DNA from: Tamarix chinensis
Taxonomy: Eukaryota; Streptophyta; Magnoliopsida; Caryophyllales; Tamaricaceae
Direction: 5' to 3'
Assembly: GCA_030549775.1 (NCBI GenBank)
Contig: CM060172.1
Span: forward strand, 126,283,122 to 126,347,121
DNA: 64,000 nt
Positions 36,290 to 48,054 of the stretch are shown here, piece after piece (position 1 is the first letter of the stretch; the number at the start of each line of letters is the position of its first letter). Position numbers and translations under genes: made by a program. The notes under the pieces were generated by a model. The model was not told the DNA's origin, did not search any database, and saw only the letters and a list, made by a program, of their open reading frames with translations.

Positions 36290-37060
36290 AATGTATTTAA
36301 TTTTATATTAGAAGTGTCAATTCGGAAAAATTGTGTGGGATTGATTGAAGTTGGATTTTTATGTCAAAACTCTTGCGGATCTAAATTCGATTGTGTAATT
36401 GAGTGATTTTATTCAATTAATTCTATTATTTACTTTAGAATACATCTAATTGCAATTCTGAACCATCGATTTATATTTATTTAGCATGAATTGACCGGAT
36501 TTGTATTTCGAACTCAAAAATCCTAATTGTGCTAAATTAGGTATTTCTTTTATTGGTTTTAATAAATTGATTATATAATATGTTATAAAATATGTCTAAT
36601 TGTATTCCTAAACATTTAATTTAAATAAATTAATAAAATTTAATCGAATTATATTTTTTAGCCTAAAACCCTAGATTTCAAATGAAATTATGAAATTAGT
36701 CATTTGTATAGTTGTTTTTCTAAAATTGAATTTATATAAATAGTTGAAATGGCCTTAATTGTATTCTAATACTTTCTATTATGATTAATTGATTTGAATT
36801 GCCCAAGTTTGTGTCTTAGGCTTTAAAACCCTAATTTTTAAAATGATTATATTGAATTAGCTACGTGTAGGATTATTTTATTAAAATTGATTACTTATAT
36901 TTATATAAAATTAGTTTATTTGTAGTCTTAAGCTATCAATTTGAGAAAATCAAAGTTAATTAGTTGGGTTGTAGTGTGGGCTTAAAAACCCTAATTTTCA
37001 GAGATGGTTTTATAAAAATGATTTGCTTATACTTCTTGCACCTATTAGATTACTAGTTTT
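36290..37060. repeat. About 150-bp tandem array, five copies, in LTR
   Basis: A core like CTAATTGTATTCCTAAAC recurs at about 36298, 36448, 36596, 36753 and 36907, spaced 148-157 bp. Copies end with phrases such as AAAACCCTAATTTT. A matching array lies in reverse at about 41900-42480 in the facing LTR, so the array belongs to the LTR subfamily. Confidence 0.7.
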
Positions 37061-37884
37061 GATTTAAAATCATTTGAATTATATTTTTATGTTAAAGGTT
37101 GGATTGGTTCTCTAAAAATGGTTGGTTTGGCTCTTTGGTTATAAAACCTAATGGGTAAGTCATTGTCGATAAAAGTAACTTATCCTCTATTGTTCTTTCC
37201 CTAGTTTTCCAAATCAAAGTGAAGTAGCCTAAGTGATATTTGTTGAACCTGATTTGGTTAATATTTAGATCTTAATAGAGCTACACTTACGAATCTTAAG
37301 TTTTGGATACATTTTCCAAAAAAAATCGTCTGTATCTTTCTTTGTTGAGTAAATTATAACATTTGAATTGTTGATCGTTAAGGTAGCTTCTAATATAGTC
37401 TTATGATTTCTATAGGCGATACAGGAAAACATTATCATTGATTTACAAGCTCTCAATATCTCTCTCTCTTTCTCGATTTGCTTATCTAGCTTCAGATTTA
37501 GGCAGGTCATTACTTACCTTTGCTTATTGAGGAATTATGGATTGTGTGTCTACTTAGAGGGGAAGGTGGTGAGTATGCTTATTGATTATTTAATTATGTC
37601 AAGCGTATGTTGTATTTTTGTGTGGTAATTGTATGATTGTATGAGTTTATGGCTTCAATGCGAACACATGTTAGTATGTCTCTTGAATATTGTATGTGTT
37701 TGAGTATGTGAAGGGTTGAGTATAATTATATGGTTTACATGATCAGCTAATCACGAAATATTTGGTGACTTTAGAGTATGTTCTGATGTGTCTAAATTGT
37801 AATTGGTTTAGAAAACCGCATTCGTGGTTGAGTATGGATTGAAATTATATGATACCTTATGCTGAATTTTTATGCCATGAAATT

Positions 37885-38005
37885 ATTTAGCTTTAGTGTC
37901 ACTTGAATTACATTGGCTTTAGTGCCATTTGGAATCGATCAGCTCTAATGGTGCTTGGATTAGTTCAGCTTTAATGCCACTTGGAATGAATATAATAATG
38001 AAAAT
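37885..38005. repeat. About 30-bp minisatellite conserved between LTR copies
   Basis: The phrase GCTTTAGTGCCACTTGGAAT recurs about four times with changes at roughly 30-bp steps. The facing LTR (40905-41030) and the LTR at 29549-31440 (about 30730-30900) hold reversed variants around GGCATTAAAG. The repeat is therefore an ancestral LTR component. Confidence 0.6.
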
Positions 38006-39428
38006 TCATTGTTTTGATGGAAGTGATTTAAGTGCTATTATGTGAGACTGATTTATGATTGGTTAAATCCTTAGATAAAATATTAATCAAGACTTGTACC
38101 ACTCAGGATAACTATCTGAGTTAGGTTTGATATTCACTTGGTACCATTTAAGTGTTTTTCTCTTCTAAGATTCTAGGTGCCTTATGAGGTCCGAAGAGGC
38201 CCTCTTTTACTCTATAGGAGTCTTGACATATTTCATTTCTATAGGCGATATGTATATTTAAGTGATTAGGTGTCCTATTTATTGGTGGTCCGGTTAAGTT
38301 TCTGGGCGGACAAGTTAAGGCTAGTACCATTCAAGTACTATATTAGTTGTCACAATCTATTTGAGTCTCCATCCTCAAGATAATATAATCATATTATTGT
38401 GATCACATTAATGAAATATAATAATCAATTATTCTCGTTTATTCACGGGCATTATATTTCATTATCCTAGGCATGTTGCTCATTTATCTTTTTACAATCA
38501 TGCTACCATGTGACACTTATCTTTACCTAATTATCACATGATCTATTATTTAAATGATATGTGGGCCTTATGTGAAAGAATGTTATCTTTTAGTGCAATT
38601 GTGTTACTCAACATGCGATCATGATTCCTTGTCCGCTTGTACCCTATGTGTTGTCATGGCTAGTCATGTATTTACAAACGTGAATCCATGAATACATGTT
38701 TTATTGTATTTATCATATGTATAAATGAGCATGAGTTATTACGTGAGTAGAATGGTGTATACATTACATGTATAATTGAACATGAGTAGTGTAAGCTAAA
38801 AATGACCATGTATTATGTGTATCATGTTTCCTCCCATGAGTTAGGTAGTCATAATTTACTCAGTACTAGACCTGTACTGATACTACCTTGATTGAATGAG
38901 TCCTACGATGATTCACTGATGGTGGGGAGTATACTCGTTGTGTAGGTTTGAGGTCAAATGTCATTGATGGGTTGAAGACTTGGATTTGAGAGAGTAGGCT
39001 ACCTGGAGTTTCATCCCTCGGGATTTGTCTTTATTTATATGTATTCACTTTTAAAAATTTTCAAGTGTTATATTAAAATTTTAAGGGTGTCGTAATTGAA
39101 TTTTAATTTTTCATTACTTTGATAAGCTTTTAAAATCCAAGATTATTTCATAGGTTTTCTACTAATTTATTCGACGATGATTTTATTTAATAAAATTGCT
39201 CACTTGCCATCTATCATAGGATATCTCTTTGTGGGAGTTTATCCTCATAGCATAGGTGTTGTTTGAACTTTTGTTGGATAAGTTTTAGCCTTGTATCTAG
39301 CATGAGATAGATGGTGGACATTTATCTTGTATTAGGTGTGGCGGTAACATTTTTTATTTCCTATTTTAACTTCCACATTATTCCCTTAAACGAAATTTTT
39401 TAGGAGTAAATTTTGGGGGTGTTACAAG

Positions 39429-39441
39429 TTGGTATTAGGTC
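39429..39441 (+). other. Primer-binding-site relic (initiator Met tRNA type)
   Basis: TTGGTATTAGGTC follows the LTR end by 2 bp. Plant gypsy elements primed by initiator tRNA-Met have TTGGTATCAGAGC at this place, so this looks like a mutated copy. It marks 39426 as the end of a 5' LTR. Confidence 0.65.
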
Positions 39442-40404
39442 TTTTGGTTTTGAAAATTAGATTTTATGTTTTTGAATTTTGAATTTCATTGATCTAAAAT
39501 TCACTTTTTTATGTGTTTGATTTTGGCTCTTAAAAAAGGTGAAGTGATTTTTCTAACCAGGATTAGCTTGTGCGGAAAGTGTGAATTGGTTATAAAAGTG
39601 TCCTTGTGATTTGCTATTGTGTTTATGTCTCCTTATATGATCATTTGTTGTTTTACACGCTTGAGTTATGTTAACTCTACATTTTATGTGTTGTGATTGT
39701 TATGGTTTTGTAATTGATTTGCTTTTAATGGGGAAGTAGCCCCACTAGGTTAACCCTAGTCTTGCAGGTTTAGTGGATTGATAACTTTAAGGTGTACCTT
39801 GCTGGATGTAACATAATGTGATATATATTGTAATATATTTTTGTTGAGTAGTTTCACTTTTAGGAATTGTAAGAAAGTTTGATTTGTGACCTTGATAGTG
39901 ATGTTTAAATAGATGTGTTCTTTTCAATTAGGAGAAACATGGAATTGTGATAATGATAATGTTGAGGTTTAGATAGAGTTATTCTTTTTCATAGGCAGTG
40001 TGTAGGGTGCCTCATTTACCCTAGGGTCCTTAATGATGCAGTAAAACTTTCATTACGTGTTTATACTTTAGTTTTTTTATTAGCATTTAATTACATGTTG
40101 CTTCGGAGTTGTATTTTATGTTAGTAGTTCATAAAATATGCATGTTTTCTTGTCTACTTACTAGTGAATGGTAATGTGTTAAGTTTTGTCTTGTATGAGG
40201 AGAACTACTAGAGGGTAGACTAAAAATGGTGGGCTATGAATGCTATAGTTGACAAAGTAGTAGCATTTGCGGATTGAAGTGTTTGCACTATCATGGTCGT
40301 AGTGTAGATTAGGGAGCTTGTTAGTGAAGTATTTTAGGTTTAGAGATCTTCTTTACCTAGATGTATGTGGTTGGTACATATGGGAAGTGATATTCATGAG
40401 ATAA
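39442..40404 (+). mobile_element. Retrotransposon leader remnant without coding
   Basis: About 960 bp follow the primer-binding-site relic and should be the 5' leader and start of gag. No gag motif or long frame is visible. It ends where an inverted, truncated LTR of the same subfamily begins (40405), so the rest of the internal region is lost. Confidence 0.5.
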
Positions 40405-41402
40405 TGAAATATAAATCCCATGAATGAATGAGAATAATCGATTATTTTATTCAGTTTTTGTGATCACAACCATTTTGTTTTATTAATTTGAGGACAAAGA
40501 CTCAAAGAAATCGTAACAACTAATCTAATACTCGAACAGTATTAGGCCTAGTTGATCCGCCTAGAAATATGACCAGACCACTAATAAATAGGATACCTAA
40601 TCACTTTTGTACTGATACCCCTTATAAGGTTGAATTATATCAAGACATTTATAGAGTAGAGAAAGGCCTTTCCAAACCTCATAAGGCACCTGGGTTCATA
40701 GAATAGAAAAACATCTGAATGGTACCAAACAAATACTAAACCTAACTTGAACAACTACCCCGAGTGGTACAAGTTCCGACTCAAGCTCTTTCAATTTAAG
40801 TGATTAATGTTTTTTTAAGGATTTAACCAAGAATCAATTTGTCCCACATAGCACAACTTAAATTACTTCCACCAACACAATAAAATTCTAATATTGAATC
40901 CATTTCAAGTGTCATTAAAGACAATCCATCTGAAGTGGCATTAAAGTCGAACAGTCCCAGCGTTAGAGAAGAATAATTCAAGTGACATTAAAGCCGATCG
41001 ATTTCATGGCATAAAAGCCCAACATAAGACATCATACAATTTTAATCCATACTTGACCAATGATATGATTTTCCAAGCCAATTATAATTGAGACACATTA
41101 TAACATGCTCTAAAATACTAGACGTTTCATAATTAGCTGAAAATGTTAACCACATAATCATGTTCGACCCTTCAAATAATCAAACACATACAATAGTCAA
41201 TAGGCATGCTAACATGTGTCCACATTAAAAGTTATAAGCTCATAGGTACATAGAATTACCACACAAAACATAGTATACGCTTGGCATACTTAAATAACGT
41301 AAAACATACTCATCACTTTCCACTTCAAGAAAACATACATCCCGTAATTCTACCATAAGGGAAGGTAAGTAATGACTTACCAAAATCCAAAGTTAGCTAA
41401 GT

Positions 41403-41452
<50 letters not shown>

Positions 41453-43394
41453 AAAATCTACGATAATGCTTTCATATATCGCAAATAGAAATTGTAGAAC
41501 TAAGTTAGGAAACTATCTTATTGACCAATAATTCAACTATTACAATTTAATAAACAAAGAAAGGAACATACAATTTTTCATAAAAAAAACTAAACATACA
41601 CACACACATTCATATCTTGAGACTCGAGAGCATAGCTCCATTAAGATTCAAAATTAAGTATTAACAACATCATATTACTTAGGGCATCTAAAATTAATTT
41701 GGGAAGCTAGAGAATGGGCAATAGAGGATAAATTAATTTTATCGAAGTGACTTACTAATTTGATTTTGCAACTAAAAAGACAAATTAACCAATATAACAA
41801 ATGCATATTATTAAGATAAAAATACAACTCTAATAATTTTAAATCAAAGCTAATAACCAACTAGGTAAAAGAAGTATAAACAAAGCATTTTCATAAGACT
41901 ATCTCTGAAAATTAAGGTTTCTAGGTTCGAATTGTAAACTAACCAATTCATTTAGATTACCTCAAATTGATAGTTTAAAAATATAATCAAAATACTTTTA
42001 GATAAATATAGATAATTAATTTTAATAAAATAATGTTAAGAGTAACCAATGTAAAATAATTTTTTCCCAAAAATTAAGGTTATAAAACCCAATACACAAA
42101 TTCGGACATTCAAATCTATTAATTCAAATCAAAGGTGTTAGAACAACATTAAGGTCATTTCAAACAATTCTATAATATCAATTTAAGAACAAACAACTAT
42201 ACAAAGGACCAATTTCATAATTCCAATATAAATCTAGAATTTTAGGCACAAAAATACAATTTAGTTGAGTTTTATTAATTTAATTAAATTGAATGATTAT
42301 AAATGCAATTAAATCTATTTTAAAACATATTGTATAATCAATTAATTAAAAACAATAAAAGAAGAATCCAAGTTAACACCATTAGGGTGTTTGAGCTCAA
42401 AATACAAATCCGATAAAAAATTGCTAAACTATATAAAGTTGATGGTTTGGAATTTAAATTAAATATATTCTAAAGAGAGAAGAGAAATGAAAAGAGGGAG
42501 AGAAGAAGAATAAGTAGGGAGTTTTGGCCGATCGGGTTTCATTTTTTTTCTAATATACATATATAAAGAAGGTATAAAGTATCTAAAAATATTAATAGAT
42601 GATTTTATCTAAAACTCATTTAATGAAATCATTTTGTAAAGACTTGAAATTAAAAATTCAACAGAAAAGCTATTTAAAGGATATTAGAAGAAAATACCGA
42701 TGAGTGTCAGGATTTGTATTATTTACGAAAATACATAATACGACCTTAAAAAATATTTAGAATTATCTAGAAAAATATTTAAATCAAGTTATAAGAGACT
42801 AGAATTAATTTAATTAATTATTGAAAAAGGTATTCTCTAAACTAAAAGAGATAAAAATGGAAGAAAATTCATTTCTGAAGAAAAAATCATAAATAAGTTA
42901 CAAAAATCTTTTGAATTTAAAACTTTCCTAAAATATTAATGGCTTTGTAAAAATAGATAAATTAAAATTCAAAAATATTTGCTACGGATTAAAATCGTTA
43001 AAATAATTTTACTATTTTGAAGAAAATTTTATAATTCAAATAATTTATTTCGTTAATAAAATATAAGTCAAAAATAAATTCAAAATCACACCATAAAGTT
43101 ATATTGAAAAATATATATAAAGTGTTATAAATCAAAACCTGAGAAAAAATACAAATATATATTTTTAAATAGAAATTGAAATCATAAGAATATAATAAAA
43201 TCATGGCTATGAACAAATTTATCTAGAGTAATCTAAAATGACAACGATTAAAACAATTATAATATAAATTTGAAGCCATTGATAAAACAATTAAACAATT
43301 CAAAATTAAAATAATTAAACGTTTCTTTATTAAATCACGCTAATAAAATAATTAAACTTAAGATAATTAAATTTAAAAAATACGGGATATTAAT
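40405..43394 (-). mobile_element. Facing LTR copy (minus strand), 3' end truncated
   Basis: On the minus strand it starts at 43394 with a decayed ATATCCCGTATTTTTTAAAT. It is homologous to the LTR starting at 31469 through the first 250 bp, the 150-bp tandem array (about 41900-42480) and the segment around 40480-40790. About 1 kb of its 3' part, including the GGTGTTACA end, is missing at 40405. A GA microsatellite lies at 41408-41448. The flanking pentamer does not match any at the partner LTR. Confidence 0.65.
41408..41448. repeat. (GA)n microsatellite
   Basis: About 20 uninterrupted GA dinucleotides in the facing LTR. Confidence 0.95.
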
Positions 43395-43884
43395 GGTAGG
43401 TGGTAATAAGTTTTATAAGAGGATGTGATGTTAAAAGTGATATTAATGAAATTAAATCGACCGGTGCATTGTTAAGTGCTAAGTGTTTAGTTAATGATCT
43501 AATAAAATATTAATATATAAAATTAAAGATCATATGAATCAGAATAAGTAGTTATTATATTTACTCTACACGAGTCTCATCCACGACCTATAAGGATACG
43601 CATATACTTAAGGATCAATAATTTATTAGTGGTTATTAAGGGTATTTTATTCTGGCTTGACTCTTATATGTTATTTGGAGGAGGAGGAATGAAAAATGAA
43701 AGATAAACTAATTTGACTTGTATCTCCCATCCACACAGAAAGGAGGATAATAAAAAATAGATTTCCAATTTTAATATGATTAAATAATCAAAAATAAGTA
43801 TAGAGCCTGCCCTGAGGTGGTGTCGGTGGTGCCGCACAGGGCCATTGTTCTCGAAGGGCTTCAATTTTTTGGTCATCAGCTATG
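43395..43884. other. Spacer between LTR nest and hAT element
   Basis: AT-rich sequence with a short GC-rich phrase at 43806-43850 (gcctgccctgaggtgg). No gene or transposon end is recognised. The frame at 43664-43876 shows no family features. Confidence 0.45.
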
Positions 43885-43904
43885 TTGGTGAATAGACCTG
43901 GCAA

Positions 43905-44245
43905 AGTTGACCCAACCCGACCGACCCAACCCGAATAACCCGACTTGAAATCCGATAGTAACCCGAAAAATAAAACCCGTTCATAACCCGAAAGCCTGAA
44001 ACAACCCGATTCAACTCGAACCCGACCCGAATTTGGCTAACCCGATAATGACCCGAACTTAAATTGACCCGAACCGAAGTGACCAAAATCAATAATAACC
44101 CGAACCGAGCATACCCCAAACCCGAACCGACCCAAACTCCAACCCGAACCCGAACCGACCTGAACTCTAACCCGAACCCGAACCGACCCGAACTCTAACT
44201 TTAACCCGAACTCTAGCCCGAACCCAAACCGACCCGAACCAGACT
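43905..44245. repeat. Left subterminal CCCGAACC repeat array of the hAT
   Basis: About 20 variants of ACCCGAACCC or AACCCGACCC lie just inside the left inverted repeat. In plant hAT elements such subterminal words are transposase-binding sites. Frames here are repeat artefacts. Confidence 0.8.
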
Positions 44246-45910
44246 TAAATCGATAATTGATTATTCTTATTCATATATGATATATTTAACTCCATATACT
44301 TATCAATTTTTGAAACAATGTAAATAAATGCAAACATTTATAAGCATAAATTTATATTTTTGCTTCACTTTGTTTGATAACTTTCTATAACTTAAACTTG
44401 ACACTCTGAACCATAATAATAATAACCCAATGACGGATCATTAAACTTATAAAATCTAGAAATTATGAGCATAATCTTTCAATTCAATTTTAGAACCATT
44501 ATATATTATAGTAGTATATATATAATCTATATTAGAAAAAGTCTAATCGAATGGGATCTACAATCCAAGTAATGAATATATATGATAGAAGGTGGCTAGA
44601 TACTCCAATGTAACCTTCATAATCTATTGCGTTACCTACAGACATCAGTAACATTCCATTCTTATCCATTAGAACAAAATTAGCACAAAATACATTATAA
44701 AAACAACCATACATGTGAAAGACCACAAAGCATTGATCTTAAGTGATTTCAATGATTAAACTCATAGAATACTTCAAACATGATGGAATAGCTTGTGTAG
44801 TTGTATCATGTGAGGTGATGAGCTAACTCGCATTCCTATAAAATAAAATAAAATAATTAGTATAGGTGAACTGATCCTCAAATCTAGTTATTTACAAATA
44901 ATTTTCTAAACATTATAAATGCAAATGATGATGAATAAGAAAAAACTCAAGTAAATATTGATACCAAAAGAAGAAGAAGAAGAGCGATATGGTATTGTAT
45001 TAATGATTCATGAGGACCTGACAATCTAATTCAACATTTCATCATACACTCATTGTATGATACAAAATACACAATAGTATCAAATATGCTGATAATTACT
45101 AACAAATAAATACAATAAAAGTCCAAACAAGTATAAATAAGAAAACTAGAGCATTGATAATACACCTACAATGAATACTTGATCTTCTCTTTAATGGATG
45201 AAGGTGAATACCTCTATTTGATTCAAGCTCTGACTTTGAGGCAAGTAACCAAAAAATACAAACTACGAAGGAAGAAATTTACAATCCAAAAGGCAAAAGA
45301 TGTCCTATAGGATAGTTATAATACTAAGAGAAAGACATCACCTAACCATCACCATATATGTTGTTACACAAAAATCACACCAACAAGTCAAACACCTTAA
45401 TCTGAGGCTTATATAATAATGAGAAAAAAAAAAGATAATATCACCCTATTTTTAACTCCAAACCCAAACCCCTTTATTTGTTAAGGGAAGATCTGGTTGA
45501 GATAATAACAATACAACAGCTAACAATACAACCTATAGAAAATCAAAGAAGCCACATCATTAATTCAGATAATTGTTTTTATAAAACTAGCAACACTAAA
45601 AACCTTCACACTACAACATATAAAGAAGTAAACTTTCACCTATTAAAGTTAATATCACTACTAAAAGCAACTTATGAAACTTACAACATAAAAAACTCCT
45701 GCAACCTCTTCAAAAATATCAGTGTAGTCCTCCCTGTAGTGAAAGAACATGTAGTTAAATACACTCCATTAGGATAAAATTTACATACTTAACTATCAAT
45801 TATATAAAGAATTAAAATAGTACCTATGGACGTTATTCAGGGTGTCTAGTAGGGGGGGTTAGCTCCATCCCATCCCACATTGCAACCAACATACTCATCT
45901 TCCTCAGTTG

Positions 45911-45987
45911 CTAGAGAAACAATAACACATTAGAAATTTTCTATGATGTAGAAACAAAGAAGTTAATAAAAGCCTTAAAAACACTAC
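45911..45987 (-). other. Transposase intron 2
   Basis: The 77-nt intron starts GTAGTG and ends TTTCTCTAG on the minus strand, in phase 1. Splicing joins the hATC domain to an acidic tail ending at TAG 45846-45848. Confidence 0.75.
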
Positions 45988-46294
45988 CTTCAAAACCATA
46001 CAACCAACTACGAGTAGTTATCAACGCTTCAATATTTTCAGGCAAGTACGAGCTTCTCCACTTATTTAAAACTCTACCTCCGATGCTAAAAGTTGATTCT
46101 GATGCAACAGTTGTAAGGGGCACACTTAAAATATCCCTAGATAGATGTGCAAGCTCTCCATATTGAGACTCGTTCTCTCTCCAAAAGTCAAGAACGTTCA
46201 GCTTGATTTTGCGGTCCATTCTTGGATCATCTAGATACTTATCCAGCTTTGTCTTTTTATTGTAAGTGTATGTAGTATCATTTTCATCAAAACC

Positions 46295-46313
46295 CTAAAA
46301 ATTACAAAAGCAA

Positions 46314-46357
<44 letters not shown>

Positions 46358-46473
46358 AATCAAGAATGCTAAAAAAATTATATGTAATAGTCAATTGAAT
46401 ATAAATATAATAACAAATTAAAATCAAAGGAAAGGCATAAAAGATTAGGGGAAGGTAAGAAATGTAAACTTAC
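46295..46473 (-). other. Transposase intron 1 with (AT)n microsatellite
   Basis: The 179-nt intron starts GTAAGT and ends TTTTTAG on the minus strand, in phase 0. An AT microsatellite at 46317-46354 lies inside, close to the acceptor. Confidence 0.8.
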
Positions 46474-48054
46474 AGCAGAGAAATCAAATTTGCGCTTGCG
46501 AGTAGAACCAAGGGTGTTAGTGTCTAATGTTGATGATGTTCCACAAGAGTTATTGCAAGTACCTCCTCCATCATTAACTGAAGGATACTCCACTAGAAGC
46601 ATCCCTAACTTAAACCGCATATCACTAACTTTCAAAGAAGCCCTTGTTCCATCCTCAAATAAATTTTGTTAGCAATACTTCAGAAAATCCAACTTACAAC
46701 GAGGATCAAGAATTACAGCAAAAGCAAATAATGTACCATATTCATTCCCATCTAAGTTGGCCAAATACTTATCAAATTTAATCTTCATTTCTATAGCCAT
46801 TTTCCTCAACACTTCATCGTCACCCTTTACCAACTCATTTAAAAGCATTTCGATCTTCCATACATTCTCAAAATACAAGTTTGCTGTGGGATACTGACTA
46901 CCAGAAAATAACTCAGTAATATCATAAAATGGTTCCAAGACATCACGAATTTTTTCTAGCATGTCCCACTCTTGAGGTCTCGGAAAATTCTTATACAAAG
47001 GGTCAACAACCACCATCTCCTTAAATCCATTACGATAAATAATAGCTCTATCAATCATCAAATAAGTTGAGTTCCACCTTGTGGGAACATCAAGCCATAA
47101 TGCTTTAGTATCTGATATCCGAGCTAACTTCACACAATTTCGAAATGTAGTCTTCCTCGATTCTGACCACTTGATGTATTTCACACTATCTCTAATCTTA
47201 ACAACAATATCCTCTATCACCTTAAGCCCATCCTTAACAATGAGATTCAAAACATGAGCACCACATCGAACATGTAAGTAAATGCCATCATGCAACAAAA
47301 AGTTTTGATCGTTTAGTGTACTTCTCAAACGATCTTGCATTCTATCATTGCTAGAAGCATTGTCTAATGTGATAGAGAAAATTTTATCCTCAATACCCCA
47401 ATCTTGAAGCAAACTTAACACCGAATTATGTAAGATTTGTCCCGTATGTGGTGTTTCTATATGATGAAAATTCAGTACTCTGCTATTCAACTTCCAATTA
47501 GTATCCACAAAATGAGCAGTCAAACACATATATCCCTCGGTTTGACAAGAAGTCTACATATCAGAAGTCAGAAAAATGCGACCAGGGATGCTACGAAGAT
47601 AGTTCTTAAGCTCAATTTTCAAGTTTGAATGCAATTTCAATACGTCCGATTTTGCAGTATTTCTACAAATGGTTCTAACTTGATTATTCAAGTATGCATG
47701 AATTTCTCTATTGCCTTTGTGTTCAACCCAAGAGAATGCATATCCATGTTTGATAATAGCCCTTGCTAATATATCTCTATAGATCCTTTGGTCGTAAACA
47801 TTAGATTCTACTTTCACGATTTGTTGATATGATGGACATTTATGAAGATGTCTTTTTAGATTTGTTGTTCCATAATGTGAACTAGCAATGAAAAAAGCCA
47901 CCTTACAATGGCTGCAAAGTGCTCTCTCTTTTCCATCCTTTGTCTCGGTTCCTTTAAGCTTCAAAAATTCTTTCCAAACTGAGCTCCTTTTCTTATCCGC
48001 TTCTTGCAATTCAGGATTCGGAAGATTAGTAGCATCATAATTTCCAGCTTCCAT

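Larger units (their letters stand above)
36233..39426 (+). mobile_element. 5' LTR, part 2 (plus strand), after nested insertion
   Basis: The sequence resumes the LTR begun at 31469. The stretch 36430-36720 matches, in reverse, 42190-42470 of the facing LTR. It ends AAATTTTGGGGGTGTTACA at 39426. Without the insertion the LTR is about 4.4 kb. It includes a roughly 150-bp tandem array at 36290-37060 and a short array of gctttagtgcca phrases at 37890-38000. It is followed by a primer-binding-site relic, which makes it a 5' LTR. Confidence 0.7.
45846..48054 (-). pseudogene. hAT transposase (RICESLEEPER/Ac-like), two in-frame stops
   Basis: The gene has three exons: 48054-46474, 46294-45988 and 45910-45846. 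Introns have GT-AG borders (GTAAGT donor at 46473; GTAGTG donor at 45987) and the phases join exactly, giving about 650 codons, normal for this family. A BED-type zinc finger lies near residues 26-75 with C47, C50 and H69 as likely ligands. The hAT core has LDNASSN at about 230-236 and the C-x2-H motif (C264, H267). The C-terminal hATC dimerisation domain (about 568-632) includes PLTTVASESTFSIGGR. Two in-frame stops break it: codon 167 (47554-47556), where relatives have Trp, and codon 462 (46669-46671). There are no frameshifts, so inactivation is probably recent. The protein would act in the nucleus on the element's ends. Confidence 0.9.

Noticed and set aside
43880..44119. 79-codon frame with Gly/Val-rich pattern
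   Set aside because: It is a translation of the hAT subterminal CCCGAACC array.
45478..45777. 99-codon plus-strand frame inside the hAT
   Set aside because: It lies in AT-rich sequence downstream of the transposase on the opposite strand and shows no recognisable features.
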